Made by a program: the position numbers and the translations under genes | Assembly (NCBI GenBank): GCA_964423865.1 | Contig: CAYRGN010000057.1 | Coordinates: 1-20,246 of the forward strand | Reading direction: 5' to 3' | From: Leadbetterella sp964423865 | GTDB lineage: Bacteria; Bacteroidota; Bacteroidia; Cytophagales; Spirosomataceae | DNA: 20,246 nucleotides | Shown here: one piece after another, positions 1-7,777 of the stretch | Layout: every line of letters begins with the position of its first letter | How positions within the stretch are numbered: the first letter of the stretch is position 1 | Notes under the pieces: model-generated | What the model was told of the DNA's origin: nothing | Database searches by the model: none | Seen by the model: only the letters and a program-made list of their open reading frames with translations

Positions 1-151
1 CTGAGTCAAGAACAGCAGCAGCAGAATCAACAGCAGCAGCAGCTTCTTCTACAGTAGCAGTTGCTTCTTCTTCAGCAGTTTCAGCAGTTTTAGTACAAGC
101 GGTAAAGGCTACCATAGTAGCGATAAATAACAGACCAAATACTTTTTTCAT
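1..151 (-). CDS. Ala/Glu-rich small lipoprotein, C-terminus beyond the window
   Basis: An ATG at 149-151 opens a frame that stays open through all 50 codons to the window edge. The N-terminus is a lipoprotein signal: MKK, a hydrophobic stretch at residues 4-16, then the lipobox FTAC with the acylated Cys at residue 19. After the Cys the sequence is low in complexity and made almost only of Ala, Glu, Thr, Val, Asp and Ser, in loose repeats such as TAEEEATATVEEAAAAVDSA. This suggests an extended or helical surface or periplasmic lipoprotein; the function is unknown. A Bacteroidota-type promoter lies just upstream (182-213), so this is probably a single gene separate from the nuo operon, which ends in a terminator at 292-318. 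The gene is cut by the window edge, so total length is unknown. Confidence 0.8.
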   Translation of the reverse strand, partial: MKKVFGLLFIATMVAFTACTKTAETAEEEATATVEEAAAAVDSAAAVLDS

Positions 152-181
152 TTTTAGAGATTGTTTTTGTTAAACACTAAG

Positions 182-213
182 CAAATTTAAGATCTTTTTA
201 AGGAGAGAAACAA
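182..213 (-). promoter_or_regulatory. Bacteroidota-type promoter for the Ala/Glu-rich lipoprotein
   Basis: On the minus strand the -7 element TAAATTTG (182-189) fits TAnnTTTG exactly, and a TTG (211-213) lies 21 bp upstream of it. The predicted start of transcription is near 175, leaving a leader of about 24 nt before the ATG at 151. The fit to the known Bacteroidota sigma-ABfA consensus is good, but the region is AT-rich. Confidence 0.55.
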
Positions 214-291
214 GCTTTCTTAAAGAAAACTTAAAATTTTTTTATTTGAATCGAAAAAAAATGCAATGAATACTCTATAAAGTACAATAAA

Positions 292-318
292 AAAGGACTT
301 CCTTTGGGGAAATCCTTT
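292..318 (-). terminator. Rho-independent terminator of the nuoKLMN transcript
   Basis: Minus-strand reading gives AAAGGA, a U-G pair, TTCC, a 5-nt loop, GGAA and TCCTTT: a stem of about 11 pairs followed directly by TTTTA. It sits 24 nt after the nuoN stop codon. Confidence 0.75.
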
Positions 319-341
319 AAGTATTATCTAAGGAGTATGAC

Positions 342-1730
342 TCAGAACAGGGCCCGGAACAGGCCGGGGGCCACGCCCAATAGCAGGGTACAGAGGGTAA
401 CGCCATACAATACCAGTTTCTGTATGGGGGCCACCTGAACAGCGGGTTCATCGGTAGCGCGGAAGGCGGCTACCACAGGTTTCAGATAGTAATACAGGGC
501 GATACCAGACATGAACACGGCCAGGATAAGCACCCAGAGATAGCCCTGGCTGATGGCGTCTGTGAAGACAAAAAACTTGCTCCAGAAGCCGGAGGTCAGG
601 GGGATTCCCCCGAGGGAAAGCATGGCCACAAGCAATACCACACCCAGGTCTGGATTTCTTCGGAACAGGCCGTGGAAAACGTCTACGTTTTCGTTCGGGC
701 GCCCATCACGTAGCGAAGTACGCGATACCACGATCAGTACCCCCAGTGCGGCGATAGTGGCCAGGGTATAACTGGCGGAATAATAGGCCAGGTTAGCAAA
801 GGTTTTGGCGTTGATACCGGTCAAAGCCATCAGCATAAAACCCGCCTGGGAAATGCTGGAAAAGGCCAGCAGACGTTTAAAGTTGTCCTGAACCACGGCC
901 GTGACGTTCCCGAGAATAAGGCTGAGGGCAATGACCACGAGTAGGATTTTCGACCAGAAGACATATTCGTACGGAAAGCCTGTGACCAGTAAACGGTAGA
1001 GGGAAAAGATCACTGCCGTTTTGACCACGGTAGCCATAAAAGCCGTAAAGAGGGTAGGCGCACCCTGGTACACGTCGGCGGTCCAGAAATGAAAAGGCGC
1101 CCCGGAAATCTTGAACAGAAGCCCGATCAGCAGAAATACGATACCTGTATAAAAGAAGATTTTGGAGGGAAGTGCGGCACGGGCGAGGGTGGTACCCGCG
1201 CTGATGTCAAATGACCCGGTAGCGCCGTAAATCAGGGCCACCCCAAACAACAGGATTCCTGTGGCGAAAGAACCCATCAGGAAGTATTTTAAGGCGGCTT
1301 CGTTCCCTCTCAGGTTGCTCTTATCGCTGCCTGTAAGCACATACAGCGCTATGGAAAGGATTTCCAGCCCCAGAAAAAGCATCAGCATGTTATTAAAAGA
1401 CGCCATGATCAGGGCGCCTACCACGCTGAATTGCATCAGGGCGTAATATTCGGCCGGGTGGGCGTGTTCGTCTTCAAATTCACCCGAGCTGAAAATGACC
1501 AGGAAGAGGGCAGACAAGATAATCACCGACCCTACAATGATGTTGGGATTGGTGACCTCAATCATATTGTTAAAGTACGTTCCCGGGGCGTTCCAGTCTA
1601 TAAAGTTAACGGCCAGGCCCACCAGCAGGAACACGACCGTTCCGGGCAGAATCGATTTTGATTGGGGGTTGTTGATCCCCAAAAATAGTGTAAGTAACCC
1701 CGTAAATGATAATATGATGATTGGATACAT
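342..1730 (-). CDS. nuoN: NADH-quinone oxidoreductase subunit N
   Basis: This is the antiporter-like membrane subunit N of respiratory complex I, one of three related proton-translocating subunits. It is 462 aa, close to the usual length, and almost wholly made of membrane helices (about 14). Visible family marks are the glutamate in FLGLEILSIALYV (E123), the channel lysines K207 (LLFKISG), K237 (VVKTA) and K286 (FKRLLAFSSISQAG), and the motif PFHFWTADVYQGAPT at 213-226. It starts at an ATG 10 nt after the nuoM stop and is the last gene of nuoK-L-M-N. A terminator follows at 292-318. Confidence 0.97.
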   Translation of the reverse strand: MYPIIILSFTGLLTLFLGINNPQSKSILPGTVVFLLVGLAVNFIDWNAPGTYFNNMIEVTNPNIIVGSVIILSALFLVIFSSGEFEDEHAHPAEYYALMQFSVVGALIMASFNNMLMLFLGLEILSIALYVLTGSDKSNLRGNEAALKYFLMGSFATGILLFGVALIYGATGSFDISAGTTLARAALPSKIFFYTGIVFLLIGLLFKISGAPFHFWTADVYQGAPTLFTAFMATVVKTAVIFSLYRLLVTGFPYEYVFWSKILLVVIALSLILGNVTAVVQDNFKRLLAFSSISQAGFMLMALTGINAKTFANLAYYSASYTLATIAALGVLIVVSRTSLRDGRPNENVDVFHGLFRRNPDLGVVLLVAMLSLGGIPLTSGFWSKFFVFTDAISQGYLWVLILAVFMSGIALYYYLKPVVAAFRATDEPAVQVAPIQKLVLYGVTLCTLLLGVAPGLFRALF

Positions 1731-1740
1731 ATCGGATGAC

Positions 1741-3174
1741 TTATTTTATCAGCGTATTGGCAAAACTACCGCTCAGTTCCAACAGGCAGTTAGGGAATAC
1801 CCCGGTAATGATAATGACTAAAGCTATAGGAACCAGGACAATCAGCTCTTTGAAGCCGATATCTTCGATGTTCTCCGTAAACGAAGTCACCGGTCCGTAC
1901 ATGGTTTTCTGATAGAATCTCAGCAGGTATACCGCCGCCAGGATAATGCAGCTGACCGCGATTATTCCCGCGATATAATGAAAATCGAACACGGCCCGCA
2001 GCATCAGGAATTCGCCCACGAAACCGTTGGTAAGGGGTAAGCCCACGCTTCCCAGCAGAATAATCATGAAGAGAATAGCCAGTTTGGGCGCGCGCTGCGA
2101 CATGCCGCCGAGGTCGGCCAGGGAGCGGCTTCCTGTTTTGTCGTAAATGATTTTAGCCACGTAAAACAACCCTACCGCAGTAAACGCGTGCGCGATCATC
2201 TGGAAAACCGACCCCTGTATACCCGAATGCGAAAGGGTGAGGGCCGCGGCGGCCATCAGGCCCATGTGCGCAAAGGAAGAATACGCGATCAGACGCTTAA
2301 TATGGAATTGCTGAATAGCAATAATGGAACCGTAGATCAGGCCGGCCACACACAGGTAAATGACCAGCGTGGAAAACGTGGCGGTACCCGCCGGTACCAG
2401 GGGTAGCAGGATACGGAGAATACCGTAAATCCCCATTTTAGACAATAATGCCGCCAGCAGCATGGTGGCCGGTGTAGGCGACTGGCTGTAGGCATCGGGT
2501 AACCAGGCATGGAAAGGGAAGAGTGGAGACTTGATGGCAAAAGCGATAAAGAAGCCCCAGAAAAGCAGGTGGGTCAGGGCGGGTTTCAGTCCCACAGAAG
2601 CCCGGGCCAGTTCTCCCAGGTCAGAAGTCTGGGCAAAAAGATACAACACCACAAAACTCACCAGCATCAGCAAGCTGCCCAGTACCGTATAAATAAACAT
2701 CTTCAGGGTGATGCGGTCTATGCCTTTCCCGCTCCAAAGGTTGGCCATAAGATAGACCGGAACCAGGGCGATTTCAAAGAAAAAATAAAAGACAAAAGCG
2801 TCTTTTGCCGCGAAGACCCCGATCAGGGCGGCTTCCGTCAGGAAAATAAGGCCCAGAAAACGCGATATCTTTTCGTAATTCAGGTCTTTGACGGCCAGAA
2901 GAATGAGTCCCGAAATCACCACGGTAAGTCCGGTCATCAGCAGGGAAAGCCCGTCGAGGCCCAGGTGGAAGGTCACTTTAAATTCGCTCAGCCAGCTCCG
3001 GGAATAGTCAAGGGCGGCCGGATCATGGCGGAAAACATACGCCGCGTAAATGAAAAGGACCAACTGGGCAATACTTGCCAGTACGGTGACAGTTTTGGCC
3101 CGCTCATCGTTTTTATTTCCTACCAGGAAAATCCCGGCAAGCAAAGGCAGTAAAAATAGGAGAAGTATCAACAT
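1741..3174 (-). CDS. nuoM: NADH-quinone oxidoreductase subunit M
   Basis: Membrane subunit M of complex I, a proton-pumping antiporter-like protein in the cytoplasmic membrane. It has 477 aa and about 14 predicted helices. Diagnostic residues are E134 in FFFEIALVPVYLM, K215 in FAIKSPLFPFHAWLPDAYS, and K246 in LLSKMGIYG. The motif HIKRLIAYSSFAHMG is also typical of the family. Only 3 nt separate it from the nuoL stop upstream and 10 nt from nuoN downstream, which indicates one transcript and probably coupled translation. Confidence 0.97.
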   Translation of the reverse strand: MLILLLFLLPLLAGIFLVGNKNDERAKTVTVLASIAQLVLFIYAAYVFRHDPAALDYSRSWLSEFKVTFHLGLDGLSLLMTGLTVVISGLILLAVKDLNYEKISRFLGLIFLTEAALIGVFAAKDAFVFYFFFEIALVPVYLMANLWSGKGIDRITLKMFIYTVLGSLLMLVSFVVLYLFAQTSDLGELARASVGLKPALTHLLFWGFFIAFAIKSPLFPFHAWLPDAYSQSPTPATMLLAALLSKMGIYGILRILLPLVPAGTATFSTLVIYLCVAGLIYGSIIAIQQFHIKRLIAYSSFAHMGLMAAAALTLSHSGIQGSVFQMIAHAFTAVGLFYVAKIIYDKTGSRSLADLGGMSQRAPKLAILFMIILLGSVGLPLTNGFVGEFLMLRAVFDFHYIAGIIAVSCIILAAVYLLRFYQKTMYGPVTSFTENIEDIGFKELIVLVPIALVIIITGVFPNCLLELSGSFANTLIK

Positions 3175-3177
3175 GTC

Positions 3178-5118
3178 TTATTTACTGATAGATTTTAAAG
3201 AAGTCCAGACTTCCGTACCCATACTAAAGCCAAGAAAGATAATAATACCGATCGTGATCAGCCATACGTAGGTTCCGACGTTCCCGGTTTGCAGTTTGCG
3301 TAAAACACCCGCCGTTTCATTGACGCTTCCGCTGACACCGTTGAGCAGGCCGCCGATCACCCGGTTATCCAGGAAATGGTGCAGCCAGGTAGAAAAACGC
3401 ATGACCGGCCTTACGAACAGGGCGTCGTACAGTTCGTCAATATAAAATTTGTCATAAATGATTTTCTGAAGACCGCTGATTCCCTCATCCGCGCGGGGAA
3501 CCGTTCCCTTTTTGCCGTAGATGCTGTATGCTAAAAGAATAGCGACTGCGGCGGCGCCTACCGAAACCCCCATCAGAATCCATTCGGTACTGTGGCTCAG
3601 GTGCAGCTGTCCGAAACCTTCCATGACTGTACGTGAGCCTTCGTATAGCGGACTAAGGAACTCGTTCAGGTAGTGCGGCGCGTGAAAGACCACCGGCATG
3701 CCGATAAAACCGGCTATTACGGATAAACCGGCCAGTACAATCAGGGGAATGGTCATGTTAGAAGGAGATTCGTGCAGGTGTTTTTCCTGTTCGGCAGTTC
3801 CTCTGAAATTTCCTGTAAACGTCACGAAAAACAGGCGGAACATGTAGAAGGCGGTCAGGAAAGAACCTGCTACCGCCAGGGCCCACATGAGTTTATTGTG
3901 TTCAAAGGTATGCGCCAGGATTTCATCTTTCGAGAAAAAGCCCGCGAAGGGCGGTATACCGCTGATGGCGACGGTGCCGATAAGGAAAGTAATGGCGGTG
4001 ATTTTGATTTTCCCCCATAAACCTCCCATATTCCGGATGTCCTGGTCATTGCTCATGGCATGAATCACGCTGCCGGCACCCAGGAAAAGCAGGGCTTTAA
4101 AGAAGGCGTGGGTAATGACATGGAAAAGGCCGGAACTGTAGGCCATTACCCCCAGGCCGATGAACATATAACCCAGCTGGCTGACGGTAGAGTAGGCCAG
4201 CACTTTCTTGATATCGTTTTGAAACAGGCCGATCACCGCGCCCAGTAGGGCCGTGGCGAGTCCGACCCAGGCCACCACCTCCAGGGTGAAAGGCGAAAGG
4301 GTATACAACACGTTGGAACGTACAATCATGTAAATTCCGGAGGTAACCATGGTAGCGGCGTGAATCAGAGCCGATACGGGGGTGGGGCCCGCCATGGCAT
4401 CGGGGAGCCAGGTAAACAGGGGAATCTGGGCCGACTTACCCATGGCTCCCACAAAAAGCGCCAGGGTGATGGCCGTAATTACCGTGTCTCCTACCGGGAA
4501 AGCGGTGGCTTTGCTAAAGACTTCCCCGTATTCTATAGTGCCAAAGGTACTGATCAGAAGGAAAATACCAAGGAGGAATCCCATGTCACCCACCCGGTTC
4601 ATAATAAAGGCTTTCCGGGCGGCGTCCGCATAATTGCTGTTTTTGTTCCAGAAACCGATCAGCAGGTAAGAACATAAGCCTACGCCTTCCCATCCTATGA
4701 ACATCATCAGGTAATTGCCTCCCAGCACCAGGATGATCATGGAGAAGAGAAAAAGGTTTAAATAGGCGAAAAACTTCCCGAAACCCGGATCATGGCTCAT
4801 GTAACCGGCGGAATATCCGTGAATAAGGGTACCTACACCGGTGATCACAAAAAGCATAATCAGGGAGAGCTGGTCAACCTGGAAAGTAAAGCCAATGTTC
4901 AGGCTGCCTACGGTGATCCAGTCAAAGAGTTTGACCAGTATGGGGTCACCGTTGAATTGCATATACGTGAAAAACACACACAGAAAAGACAGGAAAGAGG
5001 CTCCGGTGCCAATCAGGTGAACACTTTTTTTCGGTATGGTACGAAACCCGAGGCCGTTAATCAGGAATCCGGCAAACGGTATAAGCGGGATAAGCGTAAT
5101 CAGTAATGATAAGGTCAT
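3178..5118 (-). CDS. nuoL: NADH-quinone oxidoreductase subunit L
   Basis: The largest antiporter-like subunit of complex I, at the far end of the membrane arm. It is 646 aa, in line with the family (about 600-660). The channel motifs are present: E144 in FIGWEGVGLCSYLLIGFW, K228 in MGKSAQIPLFTWLPDAMAGP, and the HAATMVTSGIYM segment beginning at H253. The C-terminal third (residues about 540-646) holds the segment expected to form the long lateral helix and its anchoring membrane helix. It starts at an ATG 12 nt after the nuoK stop. No missing key residue was noticed. Confidence 0.97.
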   Translation of the reverse strand: MTLSLLITLIPLIPFAGFLINGLGFRTIPKKSVHLIGTGASFLSFLCVFFTYMQFNGDPILVKLFDWITVGSLNIGFTFQVDQLSLIMLFVITGVGTLIHGYSAGYMSHDPGFGKFFAYLNLFLFSMIILVLGGNYLMMFIGWEGVGLCSYLLIGFWNKNSNYADAARKAFIMNRVGDMGFLLGIFLLISTFGTIEYGEVFSKATAFPVGDTVITAITLALFVGAMGKSAQIPLFTWLPDAMAGPTPVSALIHAATMVTSGIYMIVRSNVLYTLSPFTLEVVAWVGLATALLGAVIGLFQNDIKKVLAYSTVSQLGYMFIGLGVMAYSSGLFHVITHAFFKALLFLGAGSVIHAMSNDQDIRNMGGLWGKIKITAITFLIGTVAISGIPPFAGFFSKDEILAHTFEHNKLMWALAVAGSFLTAFYMFRLFFVTFTGNFRGTAEQEKHLHESPSNMTIPLIVLAGLSVIAGFIGMPVVFHAPHYLNEFLSPLYEGSRTVMEGFGQLHLSHSTEWILMGVSVGAAAVAILLAYSIYGKKGTVPRADEGISGLQKIIYDKFYIDELYDALFVRPVMRFSTWLHHFLDNRVIGGLLNGVSGSVNETAGVLRKLQTGNVGTYVWLITIGIIIFLGFSMGTEVWTSLKSISK

Positions 5119-5130
5119 AATACAAATGCT

Positions 5131-5475
5131 TTAGCCTCTTAATTTATTGAACAAGCCAATGTCAATGGTTCGGATATTCCGGTAAATCATCACAATGATG
5201 GCGAGGCCTACGGCTACTTCGGCGGCGGCTACGGCCATAATGAAAAATACGAATATCTGGCCGCTGGAGTCTGACGTGTAAGCCGAAAACCCGATCAGCA
5301 GAAGATTGACCGCATTCAGCATAAGCTCTATAGACATCAGGATGATGATGGCATTGCGGCGAATCAGCACCCCCACTACCCCTATGGTAAAGAGAATAGT
5401 GGCCAGCTGCACAATATTGATGAGCGGAATCTGTCGGAAAATTTCCGGTATGTTTTCTAAACTGCCTTCGAACAT
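5131..5475 (-). CDS. nuoK: NADH-quinone oxidoreductase subunit K
   Basis: Small three-helix membrane subunit K of complex I. The two membrane glutamates used for proton transfer are present: E50 in LMSIELMLNAVNLLLIGF and E86 in AAAEVAVGLAIIVMIYR. At 114 aa it is slightly longer than the usual 100 because of an N-terminal stretch (about 16 residues) before the first helix; no alternative ATG lies between it and that helix, so the ATG at 5475 is kept. It is the first gene of nuoK-L-M-N here. The gene upstream is an exonuclease, not nuoJ, which is unusual, and a promoter-like sequence lies just before it (5499-5529). Confidence 0.96.
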   Translation of the reverse strand: MFEGSLENIPEIFRQIPLINIVQLATILFTIGVVGVLIRRNAIIILMSIELMLNAVNLLLIGFSAYTSDSSGQIFVFFIMAVAAAEVAVGLAIIVMIYRNIRTIDIGLFNKLRG

Positions 5476-5498
5476 GATGTAAAGATTATCTCAACTTG

Positions 5499-5529
5499 CA
5501 AAAATAGTATTTTACTTTTTCATTTTCAA
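5499..5529 (-). promoter_or_regulatory. Promoter for nuoKLMN, overlapping the exonuclease 3' end
   Basis: Minus strand: TATTTTTG (5499-5506) matches TAnnTTTG, with a TTG (5527-5529) 20 bp upstream. Transcription would start near 5492, giving a leader of about 17 nt before nuoK. The TTG lies inside the last codons of the exonuclease gene. This would let nuoKLMN be transcribed independently of the exonuclease. Confidence 0.5.
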
Positions 5530-6324
5530 TTTAATTTCGGTCAGCTTACGCTTGGTATCCAGGGGAAATTCCGAGTTCATGATCCAGTCGTAATACTGAG
5601 GTTCACGGGCGAGTACATCCTCCACTTTTCGCCCCGCGTTTTTCCCGAAATTGAAGACGATCTCCCCGCTCTTGTTGAGGGTCATGCGTTGCGCGAAGTC
5701 TACCAGGGTATTGGAAGTTAATTTATGCAGCTCGTCCATGTCGTTTTTTACCGGTGCGTATTCATTGCCGGTATCGTCTTTGATGGTGACGCCGTCATAC
5801 CTCACCACCTGCGCGCACAGTACTTCGAGAGTAGCGAGGGTGTCGGCCTCCGCGCTGTGCGCGTTTTCAAGGGTTTTCTGGCAGTAGAACCGGTAGGCGG
5901 CCGAAAGGGTACGGGGTTCCATCAAATGAAAAATGCGTTGCACATCAATCAGTTTCCGGTTTTTGATGTCGAAAAGAGACGTATCAATCCGCAGAAACTC
6001 TTCCACCAGCATGGGTACGTCAAAACGGTTGCTGTTAAACCCGGCCAGGTCGCACCCTTCCAGGAACTGGGCCATGGAACGGGCCAATTGCTTAAAGGTA
6101 GGCTCATTGGCCACATCATCGTCGTAAATCCCGTGAATAAGACTGGATTCCAGGGGGATAGGAATAGTAGGGTTAACTTTTTTGGTACGGATTTCCACGG
6201 TTCCGTCCAGGTTAGCCTTGGCAATACTAATTTCCACTATCCGGTCCCGGGTAATATTAACGCCGGTGGTTTCCAGGTCAATAAATGCCAGGGGCTTTTT
6301 TAGTTTCAGGGTATGATGGGTCAT
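5512..6324 (-). CDS. DnaQ-family (DEDDh) 3'-5' exonuclease with a DUF3820-like C-terminus
   Basis: A soluble 270-aa protein with an intact DEDDh exonuclease core. Exo I is FIDLETTG (D16, E18), Exo II is GFNSNRFDVPML (D102), and Exo III is NAHSAEADTLATLEVL (H156, D161); these residues bind the two catalytic metals. It probably removes nucleotides from DNA 3' ends in proofreading or repair, but it is a stand-alone protein without a polymerase domain, so calling it the pol III epsilon subunit is not justified. Residues about 222-270 (FNFGKNAGRKVEDVL, then EPQYYDWIMNSEFP) look like the small DUF3820-type domain often attached to such exonucleases in Bacteroidota. It starts at an ATG at 6322-6324. 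It lies 36 nt upstream of nuoK, where complex I genes would be expected. Confidence 0.9.
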   Translation of the reverse strand: MTHHTLKLKKPLAFIDLETTGVNITRDRIVEISIAKANLDGTVEIRTKKVNPTIPIPLESSLIHGIYDDDVANEPTFKQLARSMAQFLEGCDLAGFNSNRFDVPMLVEEFLRIDTSLFDIKNRKLIDVQRIFHLMEPRTLSAAYRFYCQKTLENAHSAEADTLATLEVLCAQVVRYDGVTIKDDTGNEYAPVKNDMDELHKLTSNTLVDFAQRMTLNKSGEIVFNFGKNAGRKVEDVLAREPQYYDWIMNSEFPLDTKRKLTEIKLKMKK

Positions 6325-6343
6325 GATTATCCTTTAGCGAAGG

Positions 6344-6351
6344 CAAAAATA
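6344..6351 (-). promoter_or_regulatory. Possible -7 promoter element for the exonuclease
   Basis: TATTTTTG on the minus strand fits TAnnTTTG and would give a leader of roughly 13 nt before the ATG at 6324. No TTG sits at the expected 19-21 bp upstream, so support is partial. The rest of the gap (6352-6496) is AT-rich, and I see no gene or convincing terminator in it. Confidence 0.3.
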
Positions 6352-6496
6352 CAGAATCATTTGGTTTATGGCCTAATGGCGCACGATTTTGGCGGGCCAA
6401 TTTTGTATTTATTTCCTATAAATAACTAATAATTAGCTTAATATAGCTTATTTTTATTAATTACGAATAAGGTGCTACAGAGCGGGGAACTTCCGT

Positions 6497-7687
6497 TTAC
6501 AGGATGATGCGAAAAGTAGAACCTTTGCCTACTTCTGAGCGGAAAACGTAAAGTTTGCCGTCGTGGTAGGTTTCGATAATGCGCCGGGCCAGGGTGAGTC
6601 CGAGGCCCCAGCCTCTTTTTTTGGTGGAGTAACCGGCATTGAAAATGTTCCGTTGCACAGCCATGGTCATGCCTTTGCCGGTATCGGTAATGTCTACACA
6701 GATTTTCTTATTGGGAAGGCGGTCAAGGGTAATGTGCAGTTCTCCCACCCCCACCATGGCATCTACCGCGTTTTTGCAGATGTTTTCCACTACCCATTCA
6801 ATGAGGTGACGGTTGACATCGCGGTAATACGGTTCGGTAAGATGATTGGTAACGGTCCACTGGATCTTGGTAGAAATCCTCTTTTTGAGGTATTCGGCCG
6901 TATTTTCCACCAGGTCTCCGATGTTTTCCGACCGCTTGGTGGGTACGGAACCGATGTTGGAAAAACGGGCGGTAATGGTTTCCAGGCGGTGTACGTCTTT
7001 CATCATTTCATGACCGATGTTCTGGTCAAAGTCGGGGTAGGTTTTCAATACTTCTATCCAGCCCATAAGGCCGGAAATAGGGGTGCCCAGCTGGTGAGCG
7101 GTTTCTTTGGCCAGGCCCACCCATACCCGGTTTTGCTCTGCCCGGCGCGAAGAGGAATACGAAATATAGGCCAGTCCGCCGAAAAGAAAAAGCGTACTCA
7201 ATATAATATAGGGGAAGAAACGCAGGGTTTTGAGGGTGGAAGAATTGGCATAGTACACAAAATCCTGCACCCCGGCCACCTGATACGGGATGGGTTCATT
7301 CTGTGCTTGCATCTCCACGATCTTCTTTTTTAGAAATTCGACCTTTTGCTCGTCCGTCCAGGACCGGTCGGGGTCTTCGAGTTCGGGAATATTCACGTAC
7401 CTGTTCGGGATACCGCCATAGGATAAAATGACAGGTACTGTGGTGTTGGCCTGGATAACTTCTACAATAAAAGTATAGTCGCACTCCTGTCCACTTTGTT
7501 CTATCAGGAAGGCCATGGCCTTGGCGTAGAGGTCCACGTAGGCTTTTTCCCGTTCTTCCAGGGCTTTGCTGATCTGGTTAAAGTAGAAAAGTACGCCCAT
7601 CACGAAGCACAGGAGTACGGACAGGATAATCAGCCTGCGGATAGACAGGTTTTTATAGACATCAAAGAAAATCTGTTTCTGCTTCAT
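6497..7687 (-). CDS. Membrane sensor histidine kinase, orphan
   Basis: A 396-aa two-component sensor kinase. Two membrane helices (about residues 18-36 and 158-176) flank a periplasmic domain of about 120 residues with no family that I recognise. The cytoplasmic part has the phosphorylation site H198 in KETAHQLGTPISGLMGWIEVL, the HQLGTP variant common in Bacteroidota kinases. It is followed by the N box ENICKNAVDAM (N306), the G1 box DTGKGM (D335) and the G2 box GWGLGLTLARRIIE (G359-L364), so ATP binding and autophosphorylation look intact. There is no HAMP or PAS domain and no response regulator gene in the window, so its partner must be elsewhere. It starts at an ATG at 7685-7687. The signal it senses is unknown. 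Confidence 0.93.
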   Translation of the reverse strand: MKQKQIFFDVYKNLSIRRLIILSVLLCFVMGVLFYFNQISKALEEREKAYVDLYAKAMAFLIEQSGQECDYTFIVEVIQANTTVPVILSYGGIPNRYVNIPELEDPDRSWTDEQKVEFLKKKIVEMQAQNEPIPYQVAGVQDFVYYANSSTLKTLRFFPYIILSTLFLFGGLAYISYSSSRRAEQNRVWVGLAKETAHQLGTPISGLMGWIEVLKTYPDFDQNIGHEMMKDVHRLETITARFSNIGSVPTKRSENIGDLVENTAEYLKKRISTKIQWTVTNHLTEPYYRDVNRHLIEWVVENICKNAVDAMVGVGELHITLDRLPNKKICVDITDTGKGMTMAVQRNIFNAGYSTKKRGWGLGLTLARRIIETYHDGKLYVFRSEVGKGSTFRIIL

Positions 7688-7704
7688 TCCACATAAGAGG
7701 TTAG

Positions 7705-7733
7705 CGGGCTCACAAATATAAACGATAAGCCCG
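7705..7733 (-). promoter_or_regulatory. Possible histidine kinase promoter inside a short inverted repeat
   Basis: TATATTTG at 7713-7720 (minus strand) fits the -7 consensus and is 25 nt before the kinase ATG. It is framed by a perfect 6-bp inverted repeat, CGGGCT (7705-7710) and AGCCCG (7728-7733). No TTG is found at the right distance upstream. The repeat could be an operator, or a weak hairpin at the end of the KAS III-like transcript. Confidence 0.3.
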
Positions 7734-7777
7734 GGACTTCTGGTACAGGAGACCCTGCTTAGCGGAAGGAAAGCCGT

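Noticed and set aside
2509..3153. A 214-codon plus-strand frame opposite nuoM
   Set aside because: The sequence is rich in Gln, Lys and Gly without domain structure, and it lies wholly within nuoM, which is certain.
6389..6410. Inverted repeat TTGG/CCAA near the GC-rich patch in the exonuclease upstream gap, as a terminator for the kinase gene
   Set aside because: The stem has only four pairs with a T run on the wrong side for the kinase transcript, and it lies about 100 nt past the stop.
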